From contig NW_023504022.1 in assembly GCF_014529535.1 (NCBI RefSeq), forward strand, positions 1,732,986 through 1,796,985: a stretch of 64,000 nucleotides of DNA, written 5' to 3'. The stretch comes from Bradysia coprophila (taxonomy: Eukaryota; Arthropoda; Insecta; Diptera; Sciaridae). A model generated the notes under the pieces. It was given only the letters and a program-made list of their open reading frames with translations. It was not told where the DNA came from and did not search any database. Below, one piece after another: positions 22,790-34,265 of the stretch. The first letter of the stretch is position 1. Each line of letters opens with the position of its first letter. A program made the translations under genes and the position numbers.

Positions 22790-23175
22790 AAGAGTCAAAC
22801 CACATCGAAATTTTCTGTGGTGAAGTGACAGTTTTGACATTGACATTTTTGACGTTGTCATTTTTGACATATGAAAACTTTCGTCATAACCTCAATTGAA
22901 AACGTGAACTGAACACAAAACTTGTCTTAAAACAATTAATTTTGAATAACATTACAGTATTATCGTAAATATTACAATAAGGATACGATAACCCTCGATA
23001 ACACTGTAATATTACTCAAAATTAATTGTTTAAAGACAAGTTTTGTGTTCAGTCCACGTTTTCAATTGAGGTTATGACAAAAAAATTTCATATGTCAAAA
23101 ATGACAACGTCAAAAATGTCAATGTCAAAACTGTCACTTCACCACAGAAAATTTCGATGTGGTTTGACTCTAACT
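22790..23175. mobile_element. ~385-bp near-perfect palindrome
   Basis: Arms of about 185 bp. The left begins AGAGTCAAACCACATCGAAA and the right ends TTTCGATGTGGTTTGACTCT. Both carry the TGACATTTTTGACGTTGTCA block and AACAATTAATTTTGA. It sits inside a dispersed repeat whose uninterrupted relative is at 9270-9420, so the palindrome is a later insertion. High arm identity suggests recent origin or gene conversion. Confidence 0.85.
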
Positions 23176-23572
23176 TCACTCTGGTAAATACTCATGAAAT
23201 GTCATAGCAATGAAGTTGGATCGTTGACATTAGTAATTTTATGACGAAATGTACTAGAAGTGTAATTATATGAAAATGCATTACATTTGATAAGGATAAA
23301 CTTCTGAAAATGTGATAATGTAAAAACGTAAATAACTTGACTAATGGTAGTAAATTGCAAGTCGAACAGTGTCTGAATCGCTAACTGGATTATCGGCGAC
23401 AGCTTAGATCTTTGAAATTTCTATTCAGTTAACAAAACCATGAGTATAAAAATTTCAAACTTATTAAAAGACTATTTCCAGTGCCTAATGCTAAAGTGCT
23501 CTGATAACGTGGATGGCGTGAATGAACATTCTAACTTAATTTAAAAAAAATAAAACTATCAACACGAGCAGA

Positions 23573-25006
23573 ATGAATACGACCGCATCACCTAATTTAA
23601 ACTTTGTGGTAAATGACAGCACGCGTTACACCACTGTACAACCGAACATTGTCTTCGAAGGTGTTGAACTGCAGATATCAAACACAACTCATTTGGATTA
23701 CATTCACAACCGAATGGTCCAAACGTTTTTCATCGTAATGTACTGCCTCATCTTTACGATGGGAGTTTTCGGTAATGTTCTGGTCTGCTTCGTAGTATTT
23801 CGAAATCGTTTAATGCAGTCCGTGACGAATTTATTCATTACAAACTTAGCACTTTCCGACATCCTGCTATGTATTTTAGCCATACCATTTACGCCGACTT
23901 ATACGTTCTTGAGACGGTGGATATTCGGAACGATCTTGTGCCATTTAGTACCATACGCACAGGGAGTCAGTGTGTATACATCAACGTTGACGCTAATGGC
24001 TATCGCTATCGATCGATTCTTTGTTATAATTTATCCGTTCCAGCAGCGAATGAAAGTCATTGCTTGCATAGTCATCATCCTTATCATCTGGATGATATCG
24101 TTGATGCTAACCCTTCCGTATGGACTGTATATGCAAGTAGCCCAACTGAATTTCACCGGTGAATATGAGCATTATTGTGAAGAGGATTGGCCTAGTGAAC
24201 ATTATCGCCGAGTGTACGGATCCATAACGACAACACTGCAATTTTTGCTGCCGTTTGCTATAGTTACATTTTGCTATGTCTGTGTTTCGGTTCGTTTGAA
24301 TTATCGCGCGAGAATGAAGCCGGGCGCGAAAACAACGAAAAAAGAGGAAGTCGATCGGGATCGAAAGCGACGAACGAATAGAATGTTAATCGTAATGGTT
24401 GCAGTGTTCGGTTTATCCTGGTTACCATTGAACGTTGTCAATGTTTTGAATGACTTTTACCTGAACACGCACGAATGGAAGGTATACAATGTACTCTTCT
24501 TCATTGCACACAGTATCGCAATGTCATCCACCTGTTACAACCCTATACTGTACGCCTGGCTGAACGACAATTTTAGGAAGGAATTTAAACTAGTAATTCC
24601 CTGTTTGACACCGTTGGGTCGATTAAAGTGCATTTCTGGTAGTCAACGGTGGTACACCGAGACCACATGCAATGGAACCGAAACCATGCAGGAATCACTA
24701 CTCACATCCAGTTTCACGAGAAGCAACTGTCCATCGCTGGTAACGCGCGACTCTATTCAACTTAATGGATTCAGAAGTCCGTTAGACCATTCCATTTTAC
24801 TGTCGGATGTGGTACCAACATGCAGGCAACGAAGTCCGGAAACCGTGCTGCTTCCGTCAGGTGTTTTGGAAACAAATTTCGATGAGCCACTGGATTTCAT
24901 CGATGATCAGCCCTCGTATGAAAGTCGGATTCGATTCGAAGAGGACTCTTTCAGTGAACTTAGAGCTAAAGAAATTACCAACGACGTTGGATTTTACGTT
25001 TCATAG
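23573..25006 (+). CDS. sNPFR: Short neuropeptide F receptor (class A GPCR)
   Basis: Plasma-membrane receptor for short neuropeptide F, coupling peptide signals to feeding and growth circuits in flies. The single uninterrupted frame encodes 477 aa. The N terminus has NXT/NXS glycosylation sites (NTT, NDS). TM1 contains GVFGNVLVCFVVFRN, TM2 NLALSDILLCILAIPFTP, and TM3 ends AIDRFFVIIYPF (a DRF version of DRY). The second extracellular loop has CEEDWPSEHYRRVYG, the third intracellular loop is basic (KKEEVDRDRKRRTNRM), TM6 has FGLSWLPLNVVN and TM7 SSTCYNPILYAWLNDNFRKEF. These segments match insect sNPF receptors better than NPF receptors. A possible 5'-UTR acceptor ends near 23480. A donor-like GTGAGT follows the stop at 25011. 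Having no coding intron is unusual for this receptor; a retrocopy is possible but no poly(A) remnant was verified. Confidence 0.92.
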   Translation: MNTTASPNLNFVVNDSTRYTTVQPNIVFEGVELQISNTTHLDYIHNRMVQTFFIVMYCLIFTMGVFGNVLVCFVVFRNRLMQSVTNLFITNLALSDILLCILAIPFTPTYTFLRRWIFGTILCHLVPYAQGVSVYTSTLTLMAIAIDRFFVIIYPFQQRMKVIACIVIILIIWMISLMLTLPYGLYMQVAQLNFTGEYEHYCEEDWPSEHYRRVYGSITTTLQFLLPFAIVTFCYVCVSVRLNYRARMKPGAKTTKKEEVDRDRKRRTNRMLIVMVAVFGLSWLPLNVVNVLNDFYLNTHEWKVYNVLFFIAHSIAMSSTCYNPILYAWLNDNFRKEFKLVIPCLTPLGRLKCISGSQRWYTETTCNGTETMQESLLTSSFTRSNCPSLVTRDSIQLNGFRSPLDHSILLSDVVPTCRQRSPETVLLPSGVLETNFDEPLDFIDDQPSYESRIRFEEDSFSELRAKEITNDVGFYVS

Positions 25007-25148
25007 ATTGGTGAGTAATTTCCTTAAAAAAAAAAAACTGCACGGCCATACGAATACATGCATTCGGACTACCTTCAGTCCACTGTGCGTCTTTTAATAT
25101 TAATTCTCGTAGAAAACTTTGAAAATATTTCGTCAAATCTCGATGTCA

Positions 25149-25225
25149 AGGTGGCGCTGTTATTATTTCAACATGTCTGGTTTCCCACATATTTTTGTGG
25201 TTTCCTTTGATCGACAGCGCCACCA
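25149..25225. repeat. Small hairpin downstream of sNPFR
   Basis: GGTGGCGCTGTTATT pairs with a GACAGCGCCACC segment across about 55 bp. The GGTGGCGC motif also occurs in the 18.3-kb foldback, but longer similarity was not seen. Confidence 0.45.
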
Positions 25226-25291
25226 TGCCACCTCTCGAGTATAACTCTATGGTCAATAGTGTACTAATATTAAGCCACATTGTACCTTGTA

Positions 25292-25558
25292 CACTGAGAA
25301 AAAAGATTACGTCTGACACGTATAAAGTGTGGCAAGGAAGTTATACGCCAGACACGTATGAATGCTTAACATACGACTCGTATTGTTATACATACGTCTT
25401 GTATAAAATACGAGTGGCATGTTTATTACCTTAGTCATCGTATAGTATACAATGACTATGTATGGAAATACGTGTCGTGTGTTAGTACGCATACGTGTCT
25501 GGTGTATAACTTCCTTACCGTACGTTATACGTGTCAGACGTAATCTTTTTTTTCAGTG
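25292..25558. mobile_element. Mariner-type palindromic MITE
   Basis: Begins CACTGAGAAAAAAGATTACG and ends with CGTAATCTTTTTTTTCAGTG, flanked by TA at 25290-25291 and 25559-25560. The arms continue inward almost to the centre (GTCTGACACGTATA; GGAAGTTATACGCCAGACAC; complements at 25495-25545). A TA target and CACTG/CAGTG termini fit the Tc1/mariner superfamily. No transposase is present. Confidence 0.85.
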
Positions 25559-25560
25559 TA

Positions 25561-26747
25561 CCTGTCTTAATACCTGGTTTAACAGGAAAGCAACTAAGAA
25601 AATAATTCGGCTCCAGTGTTTCGCAATTTAGCAACTATTTCGTTGGTTCAAAGTTCGAATACCAAAGCTTCTCTTTCCTAGTACCGAAATGATGTTGCGT
25701 GGGCTGGGCATGAAAAACGTAATGAGTTTTTGAATTATTTTTCGTTTGAGATCATTATTCGCTAATTATAAAGTTGATTCATTTCCGTAACCAATTTTAC
25801 CACCAGTTGTTCGTCGTCCATTCAACTTCAAATGTTTATCCACTGTTCCGCAGTATTATACAGCATCGGTATTTGTAACTTTACATCAAATTTACATTTT
25901 CTGCTGCCACACATTCTCTTTGATGTTCGTTATGTGTGAAAAAGGGGTTTCATTGAACGGATCCCCACACACAAAAGTATCTCGTGAGTAAAATAAATAA
26001 ATGTTATGCAGCCACTTTGGTGTAAATATCGATTAAGTTTACTTGATTAAATTTCAAAGCATATCCGAAGTGAACTTTAAACGATTGTGGTGGACAGTAA
26101 GGCAGCAACCGTTTGTAAATTAATAACAACAGACGCCAACATAGAGATGTTTTCATAGAACTAGTATTTGGTGCATGCAACACAATCAGCATAAATTTGA
26201 GCACACTTAATTAAACAGAGGCACACTGAATAGTTTAGATCTTGAATCGAACATCTCAGTTGCACCAATCCCATGTCGGGAGTCTTTTCTATATCTTTGT
26301 GATTTTTAGGTCCTCATTTTAAACATAAAAAGTGGCCCGTACGAAGGGTGTACGCTGCACGCAATAGTTAATTGTCCATAAAAGACAATGCTAATGCATC
26401 CTTAAATCTCTTCATTCAAACTGCCAATGTAAACAGGCTCGCGTTAGCCTCGTCCGAAGTGTTATATATAGATATATAATAACACAGCATACAAGTAGAC
26501 ATCGCTAAATATAGGTCAATACAGCTGTGTATAGCTAAATATAGATGAACATAAATCAGATTCAACACACCCTAACACAGCTTCTTCTAGCAACGCTCTG
26601 AGTATCATTTTTATTGAGATTTTCAATTATCACTTGGCAGTGCTTCGTGTTCGAACACAAACCACGGTGAGCTTGAAAATGTCCATACCTGATATGTCGG
26701 GCACATGAAATTTTATTATTGATCTTAGTAGAGGGCAGCCCCGTGAT
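25561..26747. other. Intergenic, no gene seen
   Basis: No supported exon. At 26330-26360 a fragment (GTGGCCCGTACGAAGGGTG) resembles the end motif of the DINE-1-like family but has no partner. Nothing else is recognised. Confidence 0.45.
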
Positions 26748-26987
26748 TACACCCAAAAAAAGGTTCTACGTTTTAATCATCCAAAAACGCGATAAGACCA
26801 ATGATTTACTCATCCGTACACCACGTACATTTAAAACGTACAGTAAGTGTCATATAGACTTTGACGTTTATTTGTCTATTTTAAAATAGATCAAAGCTGA
26901 TTAGTGCTTCGTAATGATACAATCATATCATATCATCTGTTTTTTAGTTTTGAAAAAATATTACAAGCAAAAAATAAAGTTTTCAAT

Positions 26988-27050
26988 GGATTTGAACCGG
27001 GTACCTCTCGCACTCCAGGCTAAGACTTTCCCGCTGAGCTAACAGGTCAT
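26988..27050 (-). other. tRNA-derived Pol III promoter segment
   Basis: On the minus strand a perfect A box (TAGCTCAGCGGG) is followed about 35 bp later by a perfect B box (GGTTCAAATCC). The spacing and context are tRNA-like, but the acceptor, D and T stems do not pair, so it is not a functional tRNA. A related segment lies at the same position of copy 2 (29048-29110), so it belongs to the element. Confidence 0.7.
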
Positions 27051-27141
27051 TGAGAGAATCGAAGTGTATTTCGACTAGCTTCTAATTGACGGTTGAAAAG
27101 TAAAGTAAAGTAAATAATTGATTGGCACAGTGGTGCTTTTT

Positions 27142-28088
27142 AGGTCTTTTTTCCATAGGAAAAAAAGACCTATTGTGGGCACTTCATCTGTCCGTCCGTC
27201 CGTCCGTCTGTGTCACAAATCAAATGTGATTGATAAAAGTTAGAATTGCAATGCTACTATGAGCAAACCAACACCAGGCAAATCAATTGTTATTTGTTAT
27301 CTGGTAACCGATCGCTCATAGCAGACATTGCAATTTGAAAGTTTGGTAGTTGTTGGTACTTGGACCCCCAAAATATTTAGCAGCAAAGATGTTTCTTACT
27401 CGAGAGACGCACACCGACTGACGAAATTACTCTGCCTGCTTGCCTATTTATAACTCAAATATTTGGTAGTTGACTACCACGGTGGTAAATTGCAATGCTA
27501 CTATGAGCAAACCAACACAAGGCAAATCAATTATTATTTGTTTTCTGGTAACCGATCGCTCATAGCAGACATTGCAATTTGGTAGTTGTTGGTAGTTAGA
27601 CCCCCAAACTATATAGCAGCAACGATGTTTCTTACTCGAGAGACGCACACCGACTGACGAAATTATTCGGCCTGCTGGTCTATTTATAAATCGAGTATTT
27701 GGTAGTTGACTACCAAAGTGGTAGTTGACTACCAAAGTGGTAGTTGACTACCAAAGTGGTAGTTGACTACCAAAGTGGTAGTTGACTACCAAAGTGGTAG
27801 TTGACTACCAAAGTGGTAGTTGACTACCAAAGTGGTAGTTGACTACCAAAGTGGTAGTTGACTACCAAAGTGGTAGTTGACTAATACGGATGTTGTAGAT
27901 ATGTTTACTGTTTGAGAGCTGCACACCGACTGATGAAATTAATCGGCTCGCTTGCCTATTTATAATTCCAAAATTTGGTAGTTGAATACCAAAGTGGTAC
28001 TTGAATGAGTACCGAGTAGTAAACAGAAATTGAAAAGAAAAAATGAAAAAAGACCTCACCAGGCTTCAGCCGGTCTATTCTTGTTTAG
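27142..28088. mobile_element. GGTAGTT-rich element, copy 2
   Basis: Starts TTAGGTCTTTTTTCC with an adjacent GGAAAAAAAGACCT, making a terminal hairpin. A (GTCC)n/(GTCT)n run lies at 27189-27212. It ends AAAAAAGACCTCACCAGGC with CGGTCTATTCTTG. Two internal copies of a ~95-bp block (ATTGCAATGCTACTATGAGC ... CTCATAGCAGACATTGCAAT) lie at about 27242-27340 and 27488-27585, and a 19-bp array follows. The closest relative is the element at 2781-3395. Confidence 0.7.
27700..27890. repeat. 19-bp tandem array of a palindromic unit
   Basis: About 9.6 perfect copies of GGTAGTTGACTACCAAAGT. Each unit holds the palindrome GGTAGTTGACTACC, so the whole tract can form serial small hairpins. Near-identity of all units points to recent amplification. 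Confidence 0.95.
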
Positions 28089-28902
28089 TTTCAGATACGA
28101 CGTATCAAAATGTAGGTTGTACTTCTAGATTTTGTAAAAATTTTATTTCATATTTAAATATTTCCCGATTTGCAAATTTTATGAGCAACCTTTCATTTAT
28201 CAATCACCTTGATCCGCCTCATCAGATCAAAGTTATGAATTCACGCCGTAAGTATGCCTAAAATTTGAATTTTAAGTGAACGATTCGATGAAAAAGTGAA
28301 CCGAAAAATACATTTCAACGCTTCCTTGTATGAAAATGACGCTACGTTAGAAAGACCTCCGCACTTTCCATTTTGAATTTCGACCGCACTTACGGCGTGA
28401 ATTCTGCGTAATTTCGATTCAAACCCGCGTCAGATTATTTTTTAACATTTTCATTTAATTTTTAATTCAACCAACAAAAATTATTGTTGTCGAAAATAAT
28501 TGAAAAAAAGATATCTGAGGAGCGGAATGAGGTCAAATTGGTTGAAATATAGAAATCACAATTGCAACTGTGACAGTTGAACTGTCACATAATAAGTACA
28601 GATTAAATGTACAACAATGTACGAATAAAGTGTACATCAACGTACGGATAAAACCACCAAAAACGCGATAAGACCAATGGTTTACTCAACCGTAAATTGT
28701 ACATACAAAACGTACTTTCTACTGGTTACTCGTAGAAATTGGGCGATTTTAATGTACATCCAAAATTTGATTTCTTTGGGTGTAAGAATCAAGTGTTAAA
28801 AAATCAAGTGTATGGCAAAATTTTGACATAGACGAATTTTTCTATGTTTGGGATTTTTTCAATTTTTTTTCGCTCTAAATTTGTATTGCTGAGGTAGCCT
28901 CA

Positions 28903-29400
28903 CCTAAAAAAAAGTTCTACGTTTCAATTGCCCAAAAACACGATAAGACCAATGGTTTACTTATCCGTACACTATGTACATTTAAAACGTACAGTAAATG
29001 TCAGACAGGCAATGACGTTTAAATGTTTAAAATTAAAAAAAAAACGGTCTGCACTGGATTTGAACCCGGTACCTCTTGCCAGGCTCAGACGTACTAGCTG
29101 AACTAACGGGCTGCTGAGAAGAGTGAATGTATTTTCGAACAGCTTATAATGTACGGTTGAAAAGCAAAGTGAACCATTGATTAAGCCAGTAACATGGTTG
29201 TGTCTTTTAATCGTACAGCAGTGTACGGATCAAGTGTACATCGATCACATCGATGTACGGATAAAACTACCAAAAACACGATGAGAGCAATGGTTTACTC
29301 ATCCGCAAATTGTACATTTACTTGCTTACTTTCTACGAGTTACCCGTTAAAATTCGGCGATTTTAATGTACATCCAAAATCTAATTTTTTTTGGTGTAAC
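28903..29400. mobile_element. TTACACC-TIR element, copy 2
   Basis: Left end CACCTAAAAAAAAGTTCTAC, right end TTTTTTTTGGTGTAA. It is uninterrupted, about 500 bp, and carries the blocks shared with copy 1 (AAACACGATAAGACCAATGG; TTAAAACGTACAGTAAATG). A tRNA-like segment is at 29048-29110 on the minus strand. No transposase. Confidence 0.7.
29048..29110 (-). other. tRNA-derived Pol III promoter segment
   Basis: Minus-strand A box-like TAGTTCAGCTAG and perfect B box GGTTCAAATCC, separated as in a tRNA. It aligns with 26988-27050, including GAGGTACC before the B box. Stems do not pair well enough for a real tRNA. Confidence 0.65.
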
Positions 29401-29605
29401 CTTCCCAACGATACCAAACATGCTGTCTTTCAACTTGGACAAATAACTTTCTTACGGACTTAAGCTAGTCCTTATTTTATATTTTATGTAGGTAGCCCTT
29501 AAGTCCGTATGAAAGTTATTGGTCCATGTTGAAACACAGCATGTTTGCTATCGTTGGAAAGGTGAGACTCTAGGCTAACTCAGCAATACAAATTTAGAGC
29601 GTGTA

Positions 29606-32027
29606 TTTACTTCCCTGTACGGGTCAACAAAAAAAGGTTGTTGTAATATTGGCCATTGGTCAATGTCCAGGTTAGAATTCTGCAAAAATCTGTTCCGTAT
29701 CTTGTCATTTTTTTTTTAAAAAAAAGGTCCTTGAATTCGAATTACACAACCATCGTACTTAAAATAAAAGGTGCTGGCCTCCATTTTATGTATCTTGTAT
29801 CTATAGATAGCCAGAGAGAGCGTGATTAAAAAGTTATAGTCGCATGGAATTCGAGGGAATGTTCTTTTAAGGGAAAGGATTCTCAAATTGGTTAATTGTT
29901 CATGTTAACCCGTTGAAACCAGTTGTCATTTACATGTTCCTTCCATCGACACATAGATGATGTATTTTAAATTGTTGAACAATTTTTTTTTAAATGCTGT
30001 ATTTACAACACACCACCAGCATTAATTATTGAAGATTATTTTGACAGTTGTCAAGAGCTGTAATGCTTGAGATGCATAATGAAATTCGCAAGGCTGCCTT
30101 GGTTTGATACCTTCAAAAAGAATGTTTTTTTTTCACTTTCGTTTCAGCTAATAAAACTTACTTCCAAAAGCCAATTTGACGAAAAGAACCTCATGCAAAA
30201 CGAAGTCATCTTACAATGTCATCACCATTTTATTTACTGAGAATTTTGTTTTATTATTTAACAACTAGCATACGCACTACAGATTGTCCCATTAATGTTG
30301 ATGGGCAAGGATAGGTTTGAGACAATTTGCTACTTAAACTTAGAAACAATTAATATCTTATTATGTTTGTAGGCTACATGATGCACACATTTAGTTGGAA
30401 CCCAAAGTATATGATCACTAAAACTACAAACCTTCAGCCGATCACAAAGAATAAGCAAAAATTCGTTTGAAATCATAACTGAACGTGGGCTGCACTCGAA
30501 TTCACCCGAAATTGAGACTCCGTGCGTTTTTATGGATTCCAACTTAAACAGCTTTGACTATTTGTCAAAAAATGGTGTCACGGTGATAATATTGGCCAAC
30601 ACGACGGAAATGCTTCAAAAAATACTATCTTTAGGTTCAATTTAAAAAAAAGAAATGCGGAAAAGGGTACTTGTACAATATGTATAGTTTTAGTTAAGTT
30701 TAATCTTTGCTGTTGTATTAACCTAATATTTTTACTCACAAATCATAATTTAATAAAAAAAAAATTGCAAATTTCTTTTAAAGAAAATTGAAACGACTAA
30801 AAGAACAGTTATACTGTTGCGGATCCACTTTTCTAATTCAGAAAAAATGTTGAGAGCATAGATTGTGGTTTTGAGCACTATTTCACAGGACTCTCAATGA
30901 TTGACGCTGTCGGCAAGTCGTTAACTTCTGTCACTTCACCGAAAAATATTTTCATCGAAAATTTAATTTCCTAACAAATAATTTTGATTTTTAAATTTCG
31001 TATCTCAAAAGACCGACTCGAAGGCAGTGCCACAGCTGATTTTTGCGGTAGTGACGATAACAATTTCCACAATCTATTAATATTTGTTTAATTTATGTTA
31101 TGTGCTATCTTACGAAAATAAGATACGCTTGAGCGTGGTGTGTTGATTGGAAGAACGTGGTTGCAAAAGCTCTGCTGCTGCTAATACATCATAGATGGCG
31201 CCAATTACAGTGTGGAAGAAAATTCGTTAACGAACATAGCTCTGTAATTGTGAAGCAACCTAACCCAAGGTGGATATAGTATGCAGGTAATCTTATATAC
31301 AACCGAATCAGATTACCACGCACGAAAGTTCGATACAAACGCTATATCCTCCCGTCTTTAAAAATAAAAATGGAACAGACACTCGTGCCATCTGTACTGA
31401 GGTAGCATCAAACTTACGTGCTAGGCCGCTTGTCTGAAGGGAATTTTCTCCACATTATATGTACCATCTGCCTTGACCAAACCAACAATCATACAAACTT
31501 TGTAAAAGTACGTTTGACATCCACGTTAAAAAAAAAACTCATACAAGGTAATGAATGAACAAAACATTTAACGAAAAAGAAGTGAAAGTACCGTAACTGG
31601 AAGACGATCTATAATAAATGAGAAATCACTATCGTCACGACATAGTCGGCGAAAAATCAAAATTTGAAAATTTTCGAGTAGTTGATTTTTTCCCATTCTA
31701 AAAACCACCACGACCAGGTTGTAAATTTTTTTTCAACCTTAAAACAGCATTTTATCTTTCTATGAGGTCCACTCTAACATATAATAAAGAAAAAAAATGA
31801 AAAAGTTTGCTGGCCGAGTTTTGTGAGTCATCAAGTTTCGCCGAAGTCCGATTTTCCACAATTTTCAATATGAAAAAAACGTTTTTTTTTTGCCGAATTA
31901 TTTATAAACTTGTCTTGTGATAGCTCATTGGAAAGGTATTACCATGGCGGACGCAGAAATAGAAACATTACCAGAAAAAAAAATATTTTGAGTTATACCT
32001 GTTACAAAGCCTAAAAACAGGCTAAAT
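29606..32027. other. Intergenic, no gene seen
   Basis: No supported exon over about 2.4 kb. A segment at 30900-31030 (CGGCAAGTCGTTAACTTCTG; AAAAGACCGACTCG) resembles 16360-16420, where CGCCAAGTCGGTCTGCTGTC and AAAAGACCGACTCGG occur, so this is a dispersed repeat. The rest is AT-rich and unassigned. Confidence 0.45.
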
Positions 32028-33484
32028 TTATCATGTCTGTGAAGTACCTGCGAACTTGAACCTGCGAATTCTACATTATAGTCCGGTCGTTGTGACGATA
32101 ATTTTACATGATTTTTTAGTGATTTTAGAAATTACAAAAAATTCGCAGGTTTGAAACTGCAAAATACAAAATTCGCAGGTTTTAAACTGCGAAAAACCAT
32201 AGTGAAATTGGTATTTATGGTAAAAAATTCATATGTTCCGAATTCGCAGGTTTGAACCTGCGAAAAACAAAAACACAAAATTTGCAGGTTTTGGTCTGAA
32301 ATCGGGTGGTTTGGTTAAAATTCGCGCGTTCCAAATTCGAAGGTTCAAACCTGCGAAAAAAAATGGCAGGTTTGAGCCAGCGAAAAAAATTTGCATGTTC
32401 ATTTGAAAATACATTCTATTACCGTGAAGTTCCATTCCATTACCAAAAAATTCTTAGCGAGTAAAATCCAATACTGTAAACTTTGAGGTCCAAAGTTTAC
32501 AGCCTTGGTAATATCAAGCCTTCGTCGAAGAAAAACATGTTTTCGGTAGATTGCTTGATTACTTTCATTCAACCAAAAAGTGGAGTCTGATGATGATGAG
32601 ATGGAATGTTAAGTCGGTAAGTATGCCTCTACGATGATGTGATGGGATGAACAGATATTTCTCATCACAGGTCAACTTTGACATAAAAACTGTAATAAAA
32701 TATTACAAACTCTGCGCTTACTGTAATAGACCGTGTGCGATTTTGAGAAAAAAGTTTCATATTTATATAAAAAGAAGATTTACTATGAAAACCATTGAAA
32801 AAAATATTTAATTTTTTAGTAGAAATTATTGAAAAATATTGTTGCCATCCCGATGCCATCTTACTTATTAGAATCTTAGTAAGAATCCAATTAGAATGAA
32901 TTAGAATGGTTCGCATATCCCTTTAATTTCATTCAAATTACATCTTTTAAAGTGAGATATAAAATCAAGCATACATTTTTCAGATATTCTGTTTACACTT
33001 TTGTTCTACAGAATAATAATCTAAATCAATTAAAAATAAATTATTTATATTCACACGGTCTATTGACCATTTACATGGTCTCTCCTGTAATATACTATTA
33101 ATTTGTAAGCGCGAGCTCGAAAAATTTGAAAACATGACATTTTGAATGAAGTAAGATCATGGCATATGTTATTACTTCGCTACAGGGTTGTATTACATAT
33201 AAGGACATTCTTATTGAAATTAAGCGAGCATGATTTTGATGATGTTATCACTCACTGCTCGCAGAACATAATTGTCAATGTCCTTTGACCTATCTTTGAC
33301 CTATGCGGTATTTGAACACAAGCAGTTTTTGAAAGATTAAAGATGCGTAGGTTCCGATAGAACAGGTGAAAAGTTGATCACAAAATTACGATTTTGAAAG
33401 AGAACATTCTGAGTAATAAAAATTTTGTACCACTGAACTTATCAAATTTTTGTGCCGGCTTAACATGTCCTCTCTGGACTTAAA

Positions 33485-33814
33485 AGGTAAATGTGACGCA
33501 AGTCCTTTATCTCACTTACAAAATAACTGATATCGCTAAGGGTGACGCATTGTGCGTCGTACGCAAAAGTTTTATCAACATTGGAACGTATTGTTTGGAA
33601 AATGGTTGAAAAATGTACTGAAAGAATTTAAACGGAAGAAAACCGAATTATCTGCCACTTGTGACGCAAATTTCTTTTTGTAAAATTTTCTTTCACAAAT
33701 TTTTTGGGTCAATTTTTGTTGATAAAACTTTTGCGTACGACGCACAATGCGTCACCCTCAGCGATATCCGTTATTTTGTAAGTAAGATAAAGGACTTGCG
33801 GCACATTTACCCTT
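33485..33814. mobile_element. Foldback MITE, GCGTCA family
   Basis: Arms of about 125 bp: AAATGTGACGCAAGTCCTTT, ATCGCTAAGGGTGACGCATT and CGTACGCAAAAGTTTTATCA on the left, with near-identical complements on the right up to GCGGCACATTTACC. It is the cleanest member of the family represented at 10592-11318 and 42540-44200. Confidence 0.85.
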
Positions 33815-33910
33815 TAAGGGTTTTTTTGACTGATATCACCATTTTTGTAAGTATGTCATTTCGACAATATCAAAAGACCTTATGGAAATTAAAAAATTCT
33901 AGATAAATCA

Positions 33911-34265
33911 GTCTGAATTCCAAAATCTAGAAACCAATCTTGGTACACCTCACTTATATCGAAAATAATCCAAATCCATCGAAAAATCCGATAGAAGTTA
34001 GGTAGTGCCAGAGGAATAGTCTGTCATCCCAAAATTTAGGAACCAACTTTGGAACACCTCACTAATGTCTAATATAACCCAAATCCATCAAAAAATCCGA
34101 TGGAAGTTAGGAAGTGCCAGAAGAATCATCTGTCATTCCAAAATTTAAGAACCAACTTTGGAACACCTCACTAATGTCGAATATAACCCAAATCCATGAA
34201 AAAATCCGATGGAAGTTAGGTAGTGCCAGAGGAATCACCTGTCATCCCAAAATTTAGGAACCGAC
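33911..34265. repeat. ~113-bp tandem repeat, three copies
   Basis: Three successive units start at CCAAAATCTAGAAACCAATC (about 33919), CCAAAATTTAGGAACCAACT (about 34027) and CCAAAATTTAAGAACCAACT (about 34139), with the beginning of a fourth at about 34246. Each has GGAACACCTCACTAATGTC or a variant and AAATCCGATGGAAGTTAGG. Confidence 0.9.

Larger units (their letters stand above)
26748..28783. mobile_element. TTACACC-TIR element, copy 1, interrupted
   Basis: Left end TTACACCCAAAAAAAGGTTC (26751 on), right end TTTCTTTGGGTGTAA (to 28783). The left part (26751-27140) aligns with 28903-29195 and the right part (about 28603-28783) with 29215-29400 of copy 2, so about 1.46 kb has been inserted between them. 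Shared blocks are AAACGCGATAAGACCAATG, TTTAAAACGTACAGTAA and GCGATTTTAATGTACATCCA. The insert contains the GGTAGTT element at 27142-28088 plus about 500 bp of unassigned sequence with a hairpin at 28238-28405 (GAATTCACGCCGTAAGT). Confidence 0.7.
28868..29605. mobile_element. Foldback hosting TTACACC copy 2
   Basis: The outer arms GCTCTAAATTTGTATTGCTG (28868 on) and CAGCAATACAAATTTAGAGC (to about 29603) are perfect complements. An inner hairpin near 29405-29560 shares CCAACGATA...AAACATGCTG and its complement, and CTTACGGACTTAAG. The TTACACC element lies between the arms. Confidence 0.65.

Noticed and set aside
26988..27050. Possible functional tRNA gene
   Set aside because: A and B boxes are good but the acceptor, D and T stems do not pair; it is also present in another copy of the same element.
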